Assembly (NCBI GenBank): GCA_910585075.1
Contig: CAJUED010000074.1
Coordinates: 1 to 14,841 of the forward strand
Direction: 5' to 3'
DNA: 14,841 nt
DNA from: an uncultured Lachnospiraceae bacterium
GTDB taxonomy: Bacteria; Bacillota; Clostridia; Lachnospirales; Lachnospiraceae
The translations under genes were made by a program, and so were the position numbers. The notes under the pieces were generated by a model. That model searched no databases. It saw nothing but the letters and a program-made list of their open reading frames with translations, and was not told where the DNA came from. Position 1 is the stretch's first letter. Every line of letters starts with the position of its first letter. Positions 6,279-13,450 of this stretch are shown piece by piece.

Positions 6279-7079
6279 ATGCAGGCAAAAGCACCGGAAA
6301 CAAAACCATTTGGGAAAGAGGCATTTACTTCATTGGAGGGGACGGTTGTGCGCTGGCTGGGAAATGCGGGAGCGCTGATCAATAGTAGAGGGACAACTAT
6401 AATGATTGATCCGGTATTAAGCGGCTTTGATATGCCGTTGCTGATTCAGATTCCAATAACGGAAGAAGATGTTCCGGGAGTAGATGCCGTTCTTATCACT
6501 CACTGTGACAACGATCATTACAGCAGGGCAACTTGTGGGAAACTGGCGGAAAAAACGAAGGAATTCCATGCGCCGCATTATGTTGCCGGTCTTTTGAAGG
6601 AAGAACTGAATATCAATGGCACAGGCCATAATATCAGGGAAAAATTTCAGGTGGGCGATGTAGCGGTGACGTTAACCCCGGCGGACCATGCATGGCAGAA
6701 TGCATTTCCCAAACAGCATACGAGAGAATTTCAAATGGAAGATTGCTGCGGATTTTGGCTGGATACGCCAGATGGAAGTATCTGGGCCGTAGGGGACAGC
6801 CGGTTGATGGAAGAACAGCTTCATATGCCCAGACCGGATGCCATACTCTTTGATATCTCTGACAGCGAATGGCATATCGGTTTGGAGGGAGTAAAGAAAA
6901 TGGCGGCGGCTTATCCGGACACACCGCTGATCCTGTGGCATTGGGGCAGTGTAGACGCTCCTGAGTGGAAAGAGTTTAACGGAGATCCGCAAGTTGTAAA
7001 AGAACTGGTGGTCAACCCGGAGCGTGTGGTGGTGTTGGCACCCGGAGAAAGATATTGTCTGAAAAAACTGGTGAAGTGA
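6279..7079 (+). CDS. Metallo-beta-lactamase-fold hydrolase, UlaG-like
   Basis: A 266-aa protein starting at an ATG 8 bases after GGGAGG. The MBL core is clear: VRWLGNAGALI near 24-34, a TIMIDPVLSG strand at 40-49, and the metal motif ITHCDNDHYS at 73-82. Further ligand candidates are H137 (PADHAW), D173 (VGDSR) and H221 (LWHWGS). The canonical HxHxDH reads H75-C-D77-N-D79-H80, so the second histidine is an aspartate. I believe this occurs in some MBL subfamilies, so it need not mean loss of activity. The fold resembles UlaG-type lactonases and other small-molecule hydrolases; the substrate cannot be read from sequence. It looks intact. Confidence 0.85.
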   Translation: MQAKAPETKPFGKEAFTSLEGTVVRWLGNAGALINSRGTTIMIDPVLSGFDMPLLIQIPITEEDVPGVDAVLITHCDNDHYSRATCGKLAEKTKEFHAPHYVAGLLKEELNINGTGHNIREKFQVGDVAVTLTPADHAWQNAFPKQHTREFQMEDCCGFWLDTPDGSIWAVGDSRLMEEQLHMPRPDAILFDISDSEWHIGLEGVKKMAAAYPDTPLILWHWGSVDAPEWKEFNGDPQVVKELVVNPERVVVLAPGERYCLKKLVK

Positions 7080-7127
7080 CCGGACAATATATTTACTTAT
7101 GGAAGCATAAAGAAAGGAATATAGATT

Positions 7128-7928
7128 ATGGCGGTATTACAGGTTGATTTTCATTCACAGGCGTTAAAGCGTTCAGTAGCTTTTCAGGTTATCCTGCCAA
7201 TGGAAAATTTTAAGGGGCCGTATCCTACGCTTTATCTTTTGCACGGGCTGACGGAAAACGGTAATGCGTGGCTGCACAATACGCGGATCAGGATGTGGGC
7301 GGAACAAAGCGGGCTGGCTGTTGTAATGCCTTCCGGGGAGAACTCTTTTTATTTGGATATTCCTGTGAAAGAGGGATGTCTGGGGGATTTTGGAAGCTAT
7401 ATTGGCGAGGAACTGGTGGCGGTAACGCGGGAGATGTTCCCTCTCTCCCGTAAGCGGGAGGAAACTTATATTGCCGGACTTTCCATGGGTGGGTATGGAG
7501 CCTGCCGGAATGGCCTTAAATATTGTGATACATTTGGAAAAGCTGCGGTACTTTCCGGTGCCGTGCATTTCTTTGAATATCCAAGGGAATGGGTCATGAC
7601 GCTGGGAAATACTATTGGTGAACTGCAAAATATCGGTGATTTGGACACTATGGAGGACACTGACCGCAATCCCCGTTATCTCATACATTGTATTCAAGAA
7701 CGGAATGCGGCGGATGGATGCAATCGTTTTCCGGATTTTTATGTGGCTTGTGGTCTACAGGATCCGCTTGTTGATGCGAACAGGTCTGTAGCGGGGGCGC
7801 TGAAAGAGGCTGGAGCTAATGTAACTTACGAAGAAAGCGATGGAATACATGACTGGTATTTTTGGGATGAGTATATTGGGCGAGTCCTGAAATGGCTGAA
7901 TATTCCATCTCATGAAAAAGAGACCTGA
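7128..7928 (+). CDS. Alpha/beta hydrolase esterase (tributyrin esterase/FrmB-like)
   Basis: A 266-aa esterase of the putative esterase (esterase D/antigen 85-like) family. The oxyanion-hole region is LYLLHGLTENGNAW (35-48). The nucleophile elbow GLSMGGYGA puts Ser at 119. The acid is probably D212 (CGLQDPLVD) and the base H241 (GIHDWYFWDEYI), the usual Ser-Asp-His order and spacing. There is no signal peptide, so it is likely cytoplasmic, acting on short-chain esters or acetylated sugars. ATG 7128 follows AGAAAGGA. It starts 48 bases after the MBL gene on the same strand, so the two may share a transcript. It looks intact. Confidence 0.88.
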   Translation: MAVLQVDFHSQALKRSVAFQVILPMENFKGPYPTLYLLHGLTENGNAWLHNTRIRMWAEQSGLAVVMPSGENSFYLDIPVKEGCLGDFGSYIGEELVAVTREMFPLSRKREETYIAGLSMGGYGACRNGLKYCDTFGKAAVLSGAVHFFEYPREWVMTLGNTIGELQNIGDLDTMEDTDRNPRYLIHCIQERNAADGCNRFPDFYVACGLQDPLVDANRSVAGALKEAGANVTYEESDGIHDWYFWDEYIGRVLKWLNIPSHEKET

Positions 7929-7981
7929 TTGTCCCCTGCAAAGCCGCTTACCGTAGAAAAATTTATAGTGTTAAGTATTTA

Positions 7982-8383
7982 TAAAATGGACAGTCCGCAC
8001 AGGTAAGTGAGAAGTGTATCGGGAATACTACCGTGCGGCGGATATGCGCATGGAAGATTGAGGGGATGGCGTTATCCGCAATCGCGGAAAAGTCTGTTGT
8101 CGCTGCCAAAGAAGAACGGACAAAATATGTGGAATACCGGGAGGGCATTGTCTCCCGGAGTGAGTATGTCGCGTATAAGATGCGGCAGGAAGGCAGGCTA
8201 CATGACTTAGGCCGGCAGAAGGAGAAACTGGAAGCGGACAGGAAGAACCTGGATACCGTGTCAGGGAAATACCTTGCGGCTGCCTCTGGAAGTTTCGGAC
8301 AGGCACCTTTTGGGTATGAGAAAAGCCGGGAATTGATGGGGCGATTTGTGTTGAAAATAGTCTGCCTGTGTAAAAGAAAGTAG
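7982..8383 (+). pseudogene. C-terminal remnant of a large serine recombinase
   Basis: The frame from a stop at 7982-7984 to the TAG at 8381-8383 carries a charged, coiled-coil-like stretch: YVEYREGIVSRSEYVAYK, then LHDLGRQKEKLEADRKNLD. It ends with SRELMGRFVLKIV. The pattern 'y..yreG.iSr.eY...k....L...k..le' followed by a short closing strand is that of the C-terminal region of Tn-type large serine recombinases. The catalytic resolvase domain is absent and no ATG has a ribosome site. The remains mark an old mobile-element boundary. Its end contains copy 3 of the 16-bp repeat. The stretch 7929-7981 shows nothing recognisable. Confidence 0.6.
8336..8351 (+). repeat. 16-bp dispersed repeat, copy 3
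   Basis: ATGGGGCGATTTGTGT is identical to 67-82 and one base different from 1514-1529. Here it encodes MGRFV within the recombinase remnant, and AGTCTGCC follows eight bases later, as in copy 1. Confidence 0.6.
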
Positions 8384-8390
8384 GTTTTTA

Positions 8391-8477
8391 GGTTAGTTTG
8401 TATATTATTTTGTGACATATGGTGTCTGATAAAGTGCTTATTTTTCGATAAATAAAAATCTGTTGAACAAACTAACC
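8391..8477. repeat. 87-bp segment bounded by perfect 11-bp inverted repeats
   Basis: GGTTAGTTTGT (8391-8401) and ACAAACTAACC (8467-8477) are exact reverse complements separated by 65 AT-rich bases with no ORF. It could be a very small inverted-repeat (MITE-like) element or a long-loop transcript stem. No target-site duplication is evident. Confidence 0.45.
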
Positions 8478-8525
8478 GTATTTCCTCATACATTATTCTT
8501 AAAAAATTTCAATAAACTGCTCAGA

Positions 8526-8562
8526 CAGCGGCACCTGTGTTGTTTATACATGGGTGCTGTTG
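8526..8562 (+). terminator. Terminator-like stem-loop upstream of the two-component operon
   Basis: CAGCGGCACC (8526-8535) pairs with GGTGCTGTTG (8553-8562) over ten positions including two G-U pairs, with a 17-base loop. The tail is only weakly T-rich (TTAT). It would insulate the downstream operon from readthrough. Position fits a terminator; strength is uncertain. Confidence 0.45.
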
Positions 8563-8637
8563 TTATACTGCGGAATCATTGATTGGATATGCGGTATATA
8601 CATAAATAATCCGGGGAGATTTGAAAAATACGCAACT

Positions 8638-8665
8638 TTGACACATCTTTTTGGTACAATAAATA
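8638..8665 (+). promoter_or_regulatory. Candidate promoter of the two-component operon
   Basis: TTGACA at 8638-8643 is a perfect -35. The best-spaced -10 is TAAATA at 8660-8665 (16-base spacer). TACAAT at 8655-8660 is closer to consensus but too near (11 bases). The segment lies just upstream of the leader hairpin and the response regulator's ribosome site. The rest of 8563-8637 shows nothing recognisable. Confidence 0.5.
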
Positions 8666-8670
8666 TAAAC

Positions 8671-8684
8671 CCTGCTAAAGCGGG
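8671..8684 (+). promoter_or_regulatory. Leader hairpin with TAAA loop before the response regulator
   Basis: CCTGC-TAAA-GCGGG forms a five-pair stem (one G-U) with a UAAA loop, ending 2 bases before the GGAGG ribosome site at 8687-8691. A matching, stronger hairpin with the same loop precedes the gene at 10800. Confidence 0.4.
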
Positions 8685-8698
8685 CCGGAGGTTTCAGG

Positions 8699-9355
8699 AT
8701 GAAAATATTGATTGTTGAAGATGAAGAAGCGATTGCAAATTTAATAAGGATAAACCTGACGGCAGAAGGATACCACTGCATCTGCGCTTATGATGGAAAG
8801 ACAGGGGCGGATTATCTGGAAAAGGAGACTTTTGACTTGATTCTGCTGGATATTATGCTGCCGGAGATTGACGGATATGAATTGTTGGAATATATCAAAC
8901 CTTTTGGAACGCCTGTGATTTTCATGACGGCAAAAGGCGCAGTAAATGACCGTATCCATGGGCTGAAGCTGGGAGCGGATGACTATATCGTGAAACCCTT
9001 CCAGATAGGGGAGCTGCTCGCCCGTGTAGAGGCGCTGCTCAGGAGATATGGGAAGATTAATAAAAAACTGTCCTTTGAAGATGTGGAGATTGACATAGTA
9101 TCAAGGACTGTCACAAAATCGGGGGAAGTGGTAGAGCTGACATTCAAGGAATTTGACCTGCTGGTGGAACTGGTGCAAAACAAAGGCGTTGCCTTATATC
9201 GTGACAGGTTGTATGAAAAGGTATGGGGTGAAGTGTTTATGGGGGATACCCGCACTCTGGATTCCCATATCCAGCGCCTTAGAAGAAAGCTAAACTGGGA
9301 GAAACAGATCAAGACCGTATTCCGCGTGGGATACCGGCTGGAGGAAAGCTCATGA
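8699..9355 (+). CDS. OmpR/PhoB-family response regulator
   Basis: A 218-aa two-component response regulator. The receiver domain (1-115) has the acidic pocket E7/D8, phospho-acceptor D51 (LILLDIMLP), T77 (FMTAKG) and K99 (YIVKPF). The C-terminal winged helix (about 125-216) contains ELTFKEFDLLVELVQNKG and TRTLDSHIQRLRRKL, as in OmpR/PhoB DNA-binding domains. ATG 8699 is 7 bases after GGAGG. The stop overlaps the kinase start (ATGA), implying translational coupling. It is likely phosphorylated by the adjacent kinase; probable targets are its own promoter and the downstream ABC genes, the latter inferred from synteny. Confidence 0.95.
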   Translation: MKILIVEDEEAIANLIRINLTAEGYHCICAYDGKTGADYLEKETFDLILLDIMLPEIDGYELLEYIKPFGTPVIFMTAKGAVNDRIHGLKLGADDYIVKPFQIGELLARVEALLRRYGKINKKLSFEDVEIDIVSRTVTKSGEVVELTFKEFDLLVELVQNKGVALYRDRLYEKVWGEVFMGDTRTLDSHIQRLRRKLNWEKQIKTVFRVGYRLEESS

Positions 9356-10764
9356 AATTATTCCATAAGATATTTCTTTGTTTTGTGCTGCTCTTTGGCA
9401 CCGCATTTCAGGCCGCAGGGTATCTGTTGGTAAACTATGCCTACGGGAATGCCATAGGGCAGGAGAAAAAATATGCCTTTCAGGAATTCCAGCAGAACAA
9501 GTATATCTTACAGTCAATCCTATATCTGAAGCCGGAATTGTTTGAAGGTGGTGCAGACAGCCTGCCCAATATGGCAGGAAGATTCACGGTTCCTGTTGCC
9601 CTTTTTGATGAGGACGGGGTGTGCATCTTTTCAAATATAGATGTGCAGCCTGAATTTTTTGATTTTTACGGAGCGGAGGATAACCGGATAGCTTTCCGGA
9701 TATTCCGGGAAGGAGAGGAAAGCTATATCTTTGTATATGACTGTATAGCGCAGGGGGATGTGAAAGTCTGTCTGGTCACGGAAACGGATATCAGCTCCGT
9801 GGTGGATGCCCAGAAGGGCATGATTGCGTATTTTCAAAAGATATATATAGCCATTTTATGTATCAGTTCTCCGGTAATCTTCCTGCTGACGAAGGTGCTG
9901 ACAGGTTCCGTTAAAAAAGTGGGAAAGGCAGCAAGGAGGATTGCAAAGGGAAATTATTCTGAGAGGATTAGTACAGCGGGGAAGGATGAAATCAGTGAAC
10001 TGGCATCCGACTTTAACCAGATGGCACAGCAGATAGAGGAAAAAATTGCGGAGTTATCCGATATGGCAAAGCAGAAGGAAGATTTTGCAGCGAACTTTGC
10101 CCATGAGTTGAAAACGCCCCTGACATCAGTGATCGGCTATGCAGATATGCTGTACCGCCGGGAGCTGCCAAAGGAAGAAGTAAAAAGTGCCGCCGAGTAT
10201 ATTCTGAGTGAGGGCATGAGGCTGGAGTCCCTGTCCTTAAAGCTGATGGATTTGTTTGTATTGGATAAACAGGACTTCCTTCCGGAGAGGATGTCTGTAA
10301 AAGAGATGTTTGAAAATCTGGAACAGGGTATAGAACCTGTATGCAGGAAGCATGGAGTGGCGCTGCATATGGATATAGAGGATGGCATTATAGAAGCGGA
10401 CTATGACCTTTTTAAGACCATGGTTTTGAACCTTGTTGACAATGCAGTCAAGGCAGACTGCAGGGATGTATGGATCAGCGGGATGCAGGGAAGTAATACC
10501 TACCAGATCAGGATTAAAGATAACGGAAAAGGGATTCCGCCAAAAGAATTGGGGCGGATAACGGAGGCATTTTATATGGTGGACAAGTCCCGTTCAAGGA
10601 AGCAGCATGGGGCAGGGCTGGGGATGGCTCTGGTATCAAAAATTGTGAAGATACACAGGGCGGAGATGAAGATAGAAAGCGATGGGAAGATGGGTACTAC
10701 AATCAGTATTGAATTCCCACTGCATGAAGGAGGCAAGTTCGGAAATAAATTTCCAAATGATTGA
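9352..10764 (+). CDS. Membrane sensor histidine kinase
   Basis: A 470-aa partner of the response regulator. Transmembrane segments lie at about 5-27 and 164-185 and enclose an extracytoplasmic sensor of about 135 residues. A HAMP linker follows (roughly 186-240). The HisKA box FAANFAHELKTPLTSVIGY puts the phospho-acceptor at H251. ATP-binding motifs are N360-LVD-N364 (N box), D390-NGKG (G1), an F box around EAFYMVDKSRS and GAGLG at 420-424 (G2). GAGGAAAG inside the end of the regulator gene serves as ribosome site. The sensor is unlike any ligand domain I recognise, so the signal is unknown. In Firmicutes, pairing with an ABC transporter often means envelope or peptide stress sensing. Confidence 0.94.
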   Translation: MKLFHKIFLCFVLLFGTAFQAAGYLLVNYAYGNAIGQEKKYAFQEFQQNKYILQSILYLKPELFEGGADSLPNMAGRFTVPVALFDEDGVCIFSNIDVQPEFFDFYGAEDNRIAFRIFREGEESYIFVYDCIAQGDVKVCLVTETDISSVVDAQKGMIAYFQKIYIAILCISSPVIFLLTKVLTGSVKKVGKAARRIAKGNYSERISTAGKDEISELASDFNQMAQQIEEKIAELSDMAKQKEDFAANFAHELKTPLTSVIGYADMLYRRELPKEEVKSAAEYILSEGMRLESLSLKLMDLFVLDKQDFLPERMSVKEMFENLEQGIEPVCRKHGVALHMDIEDGIIEADYDLFKTMVLNLVDNAVKADCRDVWISGMQGSNTYQIRIKDNGKGIPPKELGRITEAFYMVDKSRSRKQHGAGLGMALVSKIVKIHRAEMKIESDGKMGTTISIEFPLHEGGKFGNKFPND

Positions 10765-10770
10765 ATTGAT

Positions 10771-10786
10771 GTCTGCTAAAGCAGAC
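10771..10786 (+). promoter_or_regulatory. Perfect GTCTGC/GCAGAC hairpin with TAAA loop in the kinase-10800 gap
   Basis: GTCTGC-TAAA-GCAGAC is a perfect six-pair stem with a four-base loop, lying between the kinase stop and the AAGGGG ribosome site (10787-10792) of the next gene. Its TGCTAAAGC core is identical to that of the hairpin at 8671-8684. No T-run follows, so it is not a terminator. It may act in mRNA stability or translation control. Confidence 0.5.
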
Positions 10787-10799
10787 AAGGGGTGTATGG

Positions 10800-11615
10800 A
10801 TGAAGAAAACATATAAATATACGTTCCTCACCATGTTTCTTGCATTGGTCTTTATTTTTGGCAGCATGGCGGGCATGAACTATATACTGTATATAAGGGA
10901 AGACCAGTTTTTGTCGGAAAGCGGGATGATGGTGGTAGAATCGCCGGTTCGTGGGTGGCAGGATTGGGGAGATGAAACGGAGAAAGAGGATGGTGGAGAA
11001 AGATATTCCCTTTCAGCGGTGCAGATAAAAGATGCTGTGGAAAGCTGGAATAAGCGGCTGGGGGAAACATTGCATAATCCGGTGCAAGGGCAGATTTCTA
11101 TGGAGGAAGCGGTTCGGGAAGGGGAAGAATGGTTGATGTCAATGGGAATAGAGGAAGGAGAAGCGCAAGGCGCAGATGCCGGGTTGAAATTTGTAAAAGC
11201 AACGCTGGGCGTTGGGGTACAAAAGGATTCTTTAAGTGTGCCGCTGGAACCTTATTACAGTTTTTGGACAGTGCATTTTTCAGGTTCCTATACGGATGCA
11301 GTTTTATACTTGAATGCGGTCTCCGGTAGGGTATGGAGAGCGGAGATTGCCTTGTATGATAATCTTCCGGAAGAACTGCCCTGTGAAAAACTGGGGCGGT
11401 TCGTGGAAATGGCAGGTCTGCAGGCAGAGGATAACATTGTAGAAATAAATGAAGAAAAGACGCAGGCAGTCCTTGTGGTGGAGGACGATCTGCTGTATGC
11501 GAGGCTTGATTATCAAAATGTAGTTCTCGGGGATAATGCCGTGGTGGAGTATACCGGCAGGGAACTGTTCCATGACAGGTATGTGGTGATTACCTATGAA
11601 ATATTGACGGATTAA
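10800..11615 (+). CDS. Membrane-anchored extracytoplasmic protein, possible PepSY-like
   Basis: A 271-aa protein with one N-terminal membrane segment (about 8-30) and no lipobox, so the remainder should lie outside the cell. The body has ISMEEAVREGEEWLMSMG near 99-116, then YYSFWTVHFSG and AVLYLNAVSGRVWRAEI (about 150-185). That order of a helix followed by Y-x-V-x-F and DAVTG-x-V strands recalls PepSY/YcdB-type modules, but I could not verify this. It is third in the signalling operon, 35 bases after the kinase, and ends before a strong terminator. A role in modulating the kinase or in sensing is plausible from position; no function is known. Confidence 0.75.
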   Translation: MKKTYKYTFLTMFLALVFIFGSMAGMNYILYIREDQFLSESGMMVVESPVRGWQDWGDETEKEDGGERYSLSAVQIKDAVESWNKRLGETLHNPVQGQISMEEAVREGEEWLMSMGIEEGEAQGADAGLKFVKATLGVGVQKDSLSVPLEPYYSFWTVHFSGSYTDAVLYLNAVSGRVWRAEIALYDNLPEELPCEKLGRFVEMAGLQAEDNIVEINEEKTQAVLVVEDDLLYARLDYQNVVLGDNAVVEYTGRELFHDRYVVITYEILTD

Positions 11616-11657
11616 ATAATTTACAACTATAACACATCAATAACGAAAAAATAACAC

Positions 11658-11699
11658 AACACCCGTTTAGGATAGTATATGTCCTGTCCGGGTGTTTTT
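11658..11699 (+). terminator. Rho-independent terminator after the signalling operon
   Basis: AACACCCG (11658-11665) pairs perfectly with CGGGTGTT (11689-11696). A second inner stem is AGGA (11669-11672)/TCCT (11682-11685). The stem runs into TTTTT at 11695-11699. It ends the regulator-kinase-10800 transcript and separates it from the ABC transporter genes. Confidence 0.85.
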
Positions 11700-11702
11700 G
11701 TT

Positions 11703-11816
11703 AACATAAGGATGTCCGACGAAGCCCGACGTCCGTTGCTAACATAAGGATGTCCGACAAAACCCGACGTCTGTTGTTAACATAAGGATGTCTGGCGAAG
11801 CCCGACATCCGTTGTT
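11703..11816 (+). repeat. Three head-to-tail 38-bp repeats, each a potential hairpin
   Basis: Units at 11703-11740, 11741-11778 and 11779-11816 are exactly 38 bases and differ at only a few positions. Each starts AACATAAGGATGTC and ends in GTTGTT or GTTGCT. Within each, GGATGTC can pair with GACGTCC, GACGTCT or GACATCC. In unit 3 the stem is nearly continuous (GGATGTC-T-GGC-GAA-GCC-C-GACATCC). There are no unique spacers, so it is not a CRISPR array. It fills the gap between the terminator and the ABC ATPase gene, where I see no convincing promoter. Confidence 0.9.
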
Positions 11817-11852
11817 TGGGCAGGAAACAAATCAGAAACAGGAGGCAATGAA

Positions 11853-12740
11853 ATGGATTCTAATATGGAATTGCAGGTGGAACATCTATGCAAATCTTAC
11901 AGGAAAAAAGAAGCGTTGCAGGATGTCAGCTTTACACTTAGGAGAGGGATTTACGGACTGTTGGGAGAAAACGGTGCGGGAAAAAGTACCCTCATGCGGA
12001 TGATGGCTACGGTGGACTTCCCCACAAAAGGAAATATCCGGTATGGCGGGAAGGATATTTTTTGCATGGATGAAGAATACCGCAGCCTGATCGGGTATAT
12101 GCCGCAGGATTATAGTGTTTATCCCGGATTTACGGCAAAAGATTTTCTGGAATACATGGGTGTCCTGAAAGGCATACCGCAGGCAAAGTTAAAAGGCAGG
12201 ATAATGGAAGTCCTTGAATTTGTGAACCTGTCAGAAGTTGCGGATAAGAAAGTGAAGACTTTTTCGGGCGGCATGAAGCGAAGGATAGGGATTGCTCAGG
12301 CGATCATCAACGAACCTAAGATACTGATACTGGATGAACCCACTGCCGGGCTTGACCCGAAAGAGCGCATCCGTTTTTCCAATATCATCAGCGACATGGG
12401 CAAGGATAAGATCGTGCTGCTGTCTACCCATATTGTGTCGGATATTGAGGCAATCGCTACGGAGCTTGTCGTGATGAAGAAAGGGAAGGTTCCGGAGACC
12501 GGGAACGTGGATGAACTGGTTCGGAAAGTTAAAGGACAGGTCTGGGAGGCAGTAGTCGGCCAGGAGGCATACCAGAAGCTCAGGAAAGAGCGTTCGGTCA
12601 TTCATTTGAAGCAGATGGGGAAGGATGTGCAGGTGCGTTTTGTAGGGGAGGAATATCCGGAAGTGCAGGGCAGCCGGGCAGAGCCGACACTGGAAGATTA
12701 CTATGTTTTTGCAGGCGGAATCATGGAAGAAAATTCTTGA
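11853..12740 (+). CDS. ABC transporter ATP-binding protein
   Basis: A 295-aa nucleotide-binding subunit of the drug/peptide-export (ABC-2, NatA/BcrA-like) type. Walker A GENGAGKST is at 38-46 (E in place of the usual P). The Q-loop region is GYMPQDYSVYPGFTA, the signature FSGGMKRR lies at 137-144, Walker B is LILDEPTAGLD with D161/E162, and the switch is H193 (LSTHI). A C-terminal extension of about 80 residues (VWEAVVGQEAY...TLEDYYVF) is typical of this export class. ATG 11853 is 7 bases after AGGAGG (11840-11845); ATG 11848 is out of frame. It should energise the membrane protein at 13451. The lipoprotein gene between them suggests a three-part transporter. Confidence 0.95.
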   Translation: MDSNMELQVEHLCKSYRKKEALQDVSFTLRRGIYGLLGENGAGKSTLMRMMATVDFPTKGNIRYGGKDIFCMDEEYRSLIGYMPQDYSVYPGFTAKDFLEYMGVLKGIPQAKLKGRIMEVLEFVNLSEVADKKVKTFSGGMKRRIGIAQAIINEPKILILDEPTAGLDPKERIRFSNIISDMGKDKIVLLSTHIVSDIEAIATELVVMKKGKVPETGNVDELVRKVKGQVWEAVVGQEAYQKLRKERSVIHLKQMGKDVQVRFVGEEYPEVQGSRAEPTLEDYYVFAGGIMEENS

Positions 12741-12761
12741 TGGAAAGAGAGGAAAAGAAAA

Positions 12762-13433
12762 ATGTGGAATAAGAAATTTTTTACGGTAGTGGTGGTATGG
12801 GCAATGGGTATGGGTCTGGCAGGATGTGCAAAAGAAAACGGGAGTGAACCGGACGCTCCAATACAGATAGAATCATCTGCCATAAAAGATGAAAATAAAG
12901 AGGATGCTGATGTCTCTGATACACAGATTCAGGGGGAATCCCAGGTACAGACACCGTTCAATGAGAATCATGAGGGCAATGTGGGTGGACAGACGGATAC
13001 GGAGCTGGAAGAAGAACTGAAAAATTACCGTCAGGAGCGGGAGGACATGATCCAGGAGGCTAACGGTTTGGTGGAGGGAGGCTCACCGGATGAGGATAAC
13101 TATTCCTTTGATATGTCAGGATCATTTTATACAAGCAGGTTTGACACACGGGAAATTACGGAAGCCTATGCCGCTGCACGGATTTATGTGACAGATACAC
13201 TTGGGATCAAACCAAGTACAAAGATGGTGACTTATATGTGTATCGATCCGAGAGTGCTGGCGATTTATGACGACGAGGATAAGGGTGTTGCGGCAGCATA
13301 TGACAACAGTAATATTTTTGTCTGTGAATACTGTAATGGAGATGGCGTATGGCAGTACCTGATCCTTGTACGGGACGGTAAGGGCAGTGCATGGAGCGTG
13401 CTCCATGATGGAAGCAGCTATAAGGAATCGTGA
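12762..13433 (+). CDS. Lipoprotein of unknown function within the ABC operon
   Basis: A 223-aa predicted lipoprotein: signal peptide 1-21 with lipobox LAGC, Cys at 22. An acidic, low-complexity linker (about 23-85) is followed by a helix rich in Glu (TELEEELKNYRQEREDM) and a compact C-terminal domain with four cysteines (TYMCID, VCEYCNGDG). The CEYC pair could be redox-active or metal-binding; this is inference. It starts 21 bases after the ATPase gene and its stop is 17 bases before the permease ATG, so it belongs to the same operon. A substrate-binding or immunity-lipoprotein role is possible by position. I recognise no family. Confidence 0.78.
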   Translation: MWNKKFFTVVVVWAMGMGLAGCAKENGSEPDAPIQIESSAIKDENKEDADVSDTQIQGESQVQTPFNENHEGNVGGQTDTELEEELKNYRQEREDMIQEANGLVEGGSPDEDNYSFDMSGSFYTSRFDTREITEAYAAARIYVTDTLGIKPSTKMVTYMCIDPRVLAIYDDEDKGVAAAYDNSNIFVCEYCNGDGVWQYLILVRDGKGSAWSVLHDGSSYKES

Positions 13434-13450
13434 AACCGGAGGTGAAAGCT

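Noticed and set aside
8007..8210. 67-codon ORF overlapping the recombinase remnant in another frame
   Set aside because: Its composition (Arg/Gly/Ser-rich) looks like a shadow of the recombinase-like frame, and it has no family resemblance.
8033..8383. Intact small DNA-binding or coiled-coil protein
   Set aside because: The GTG start has no ribosome site, the sequence fits the C-terminal tail of a serine recombinase, and the frame is open upstream.
8655..8669. TACAAT or TATAAA as -10 for the TTGACA at 8638
   Set aside because: Spacers would be 11 and 20 bases, outside the usual 16-18; TAAATA at 8660 fits better though it is weaker.
8670..8698. Riboswitch in the two-component leader
   Set aside because: Only one short hairpin is visible, too small for a known aptamer class.
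10771..10786. Intrinsic terminator after the kinase gene
   Set aside because: The stem is perfect but short and is followed by AAGGGG, the next gene's ribosome site, not a T-run.
11703..11816. CRISPR array
   Set aside because: The 38-bp units abut directly with no unique spacers, and no cas genes are present.
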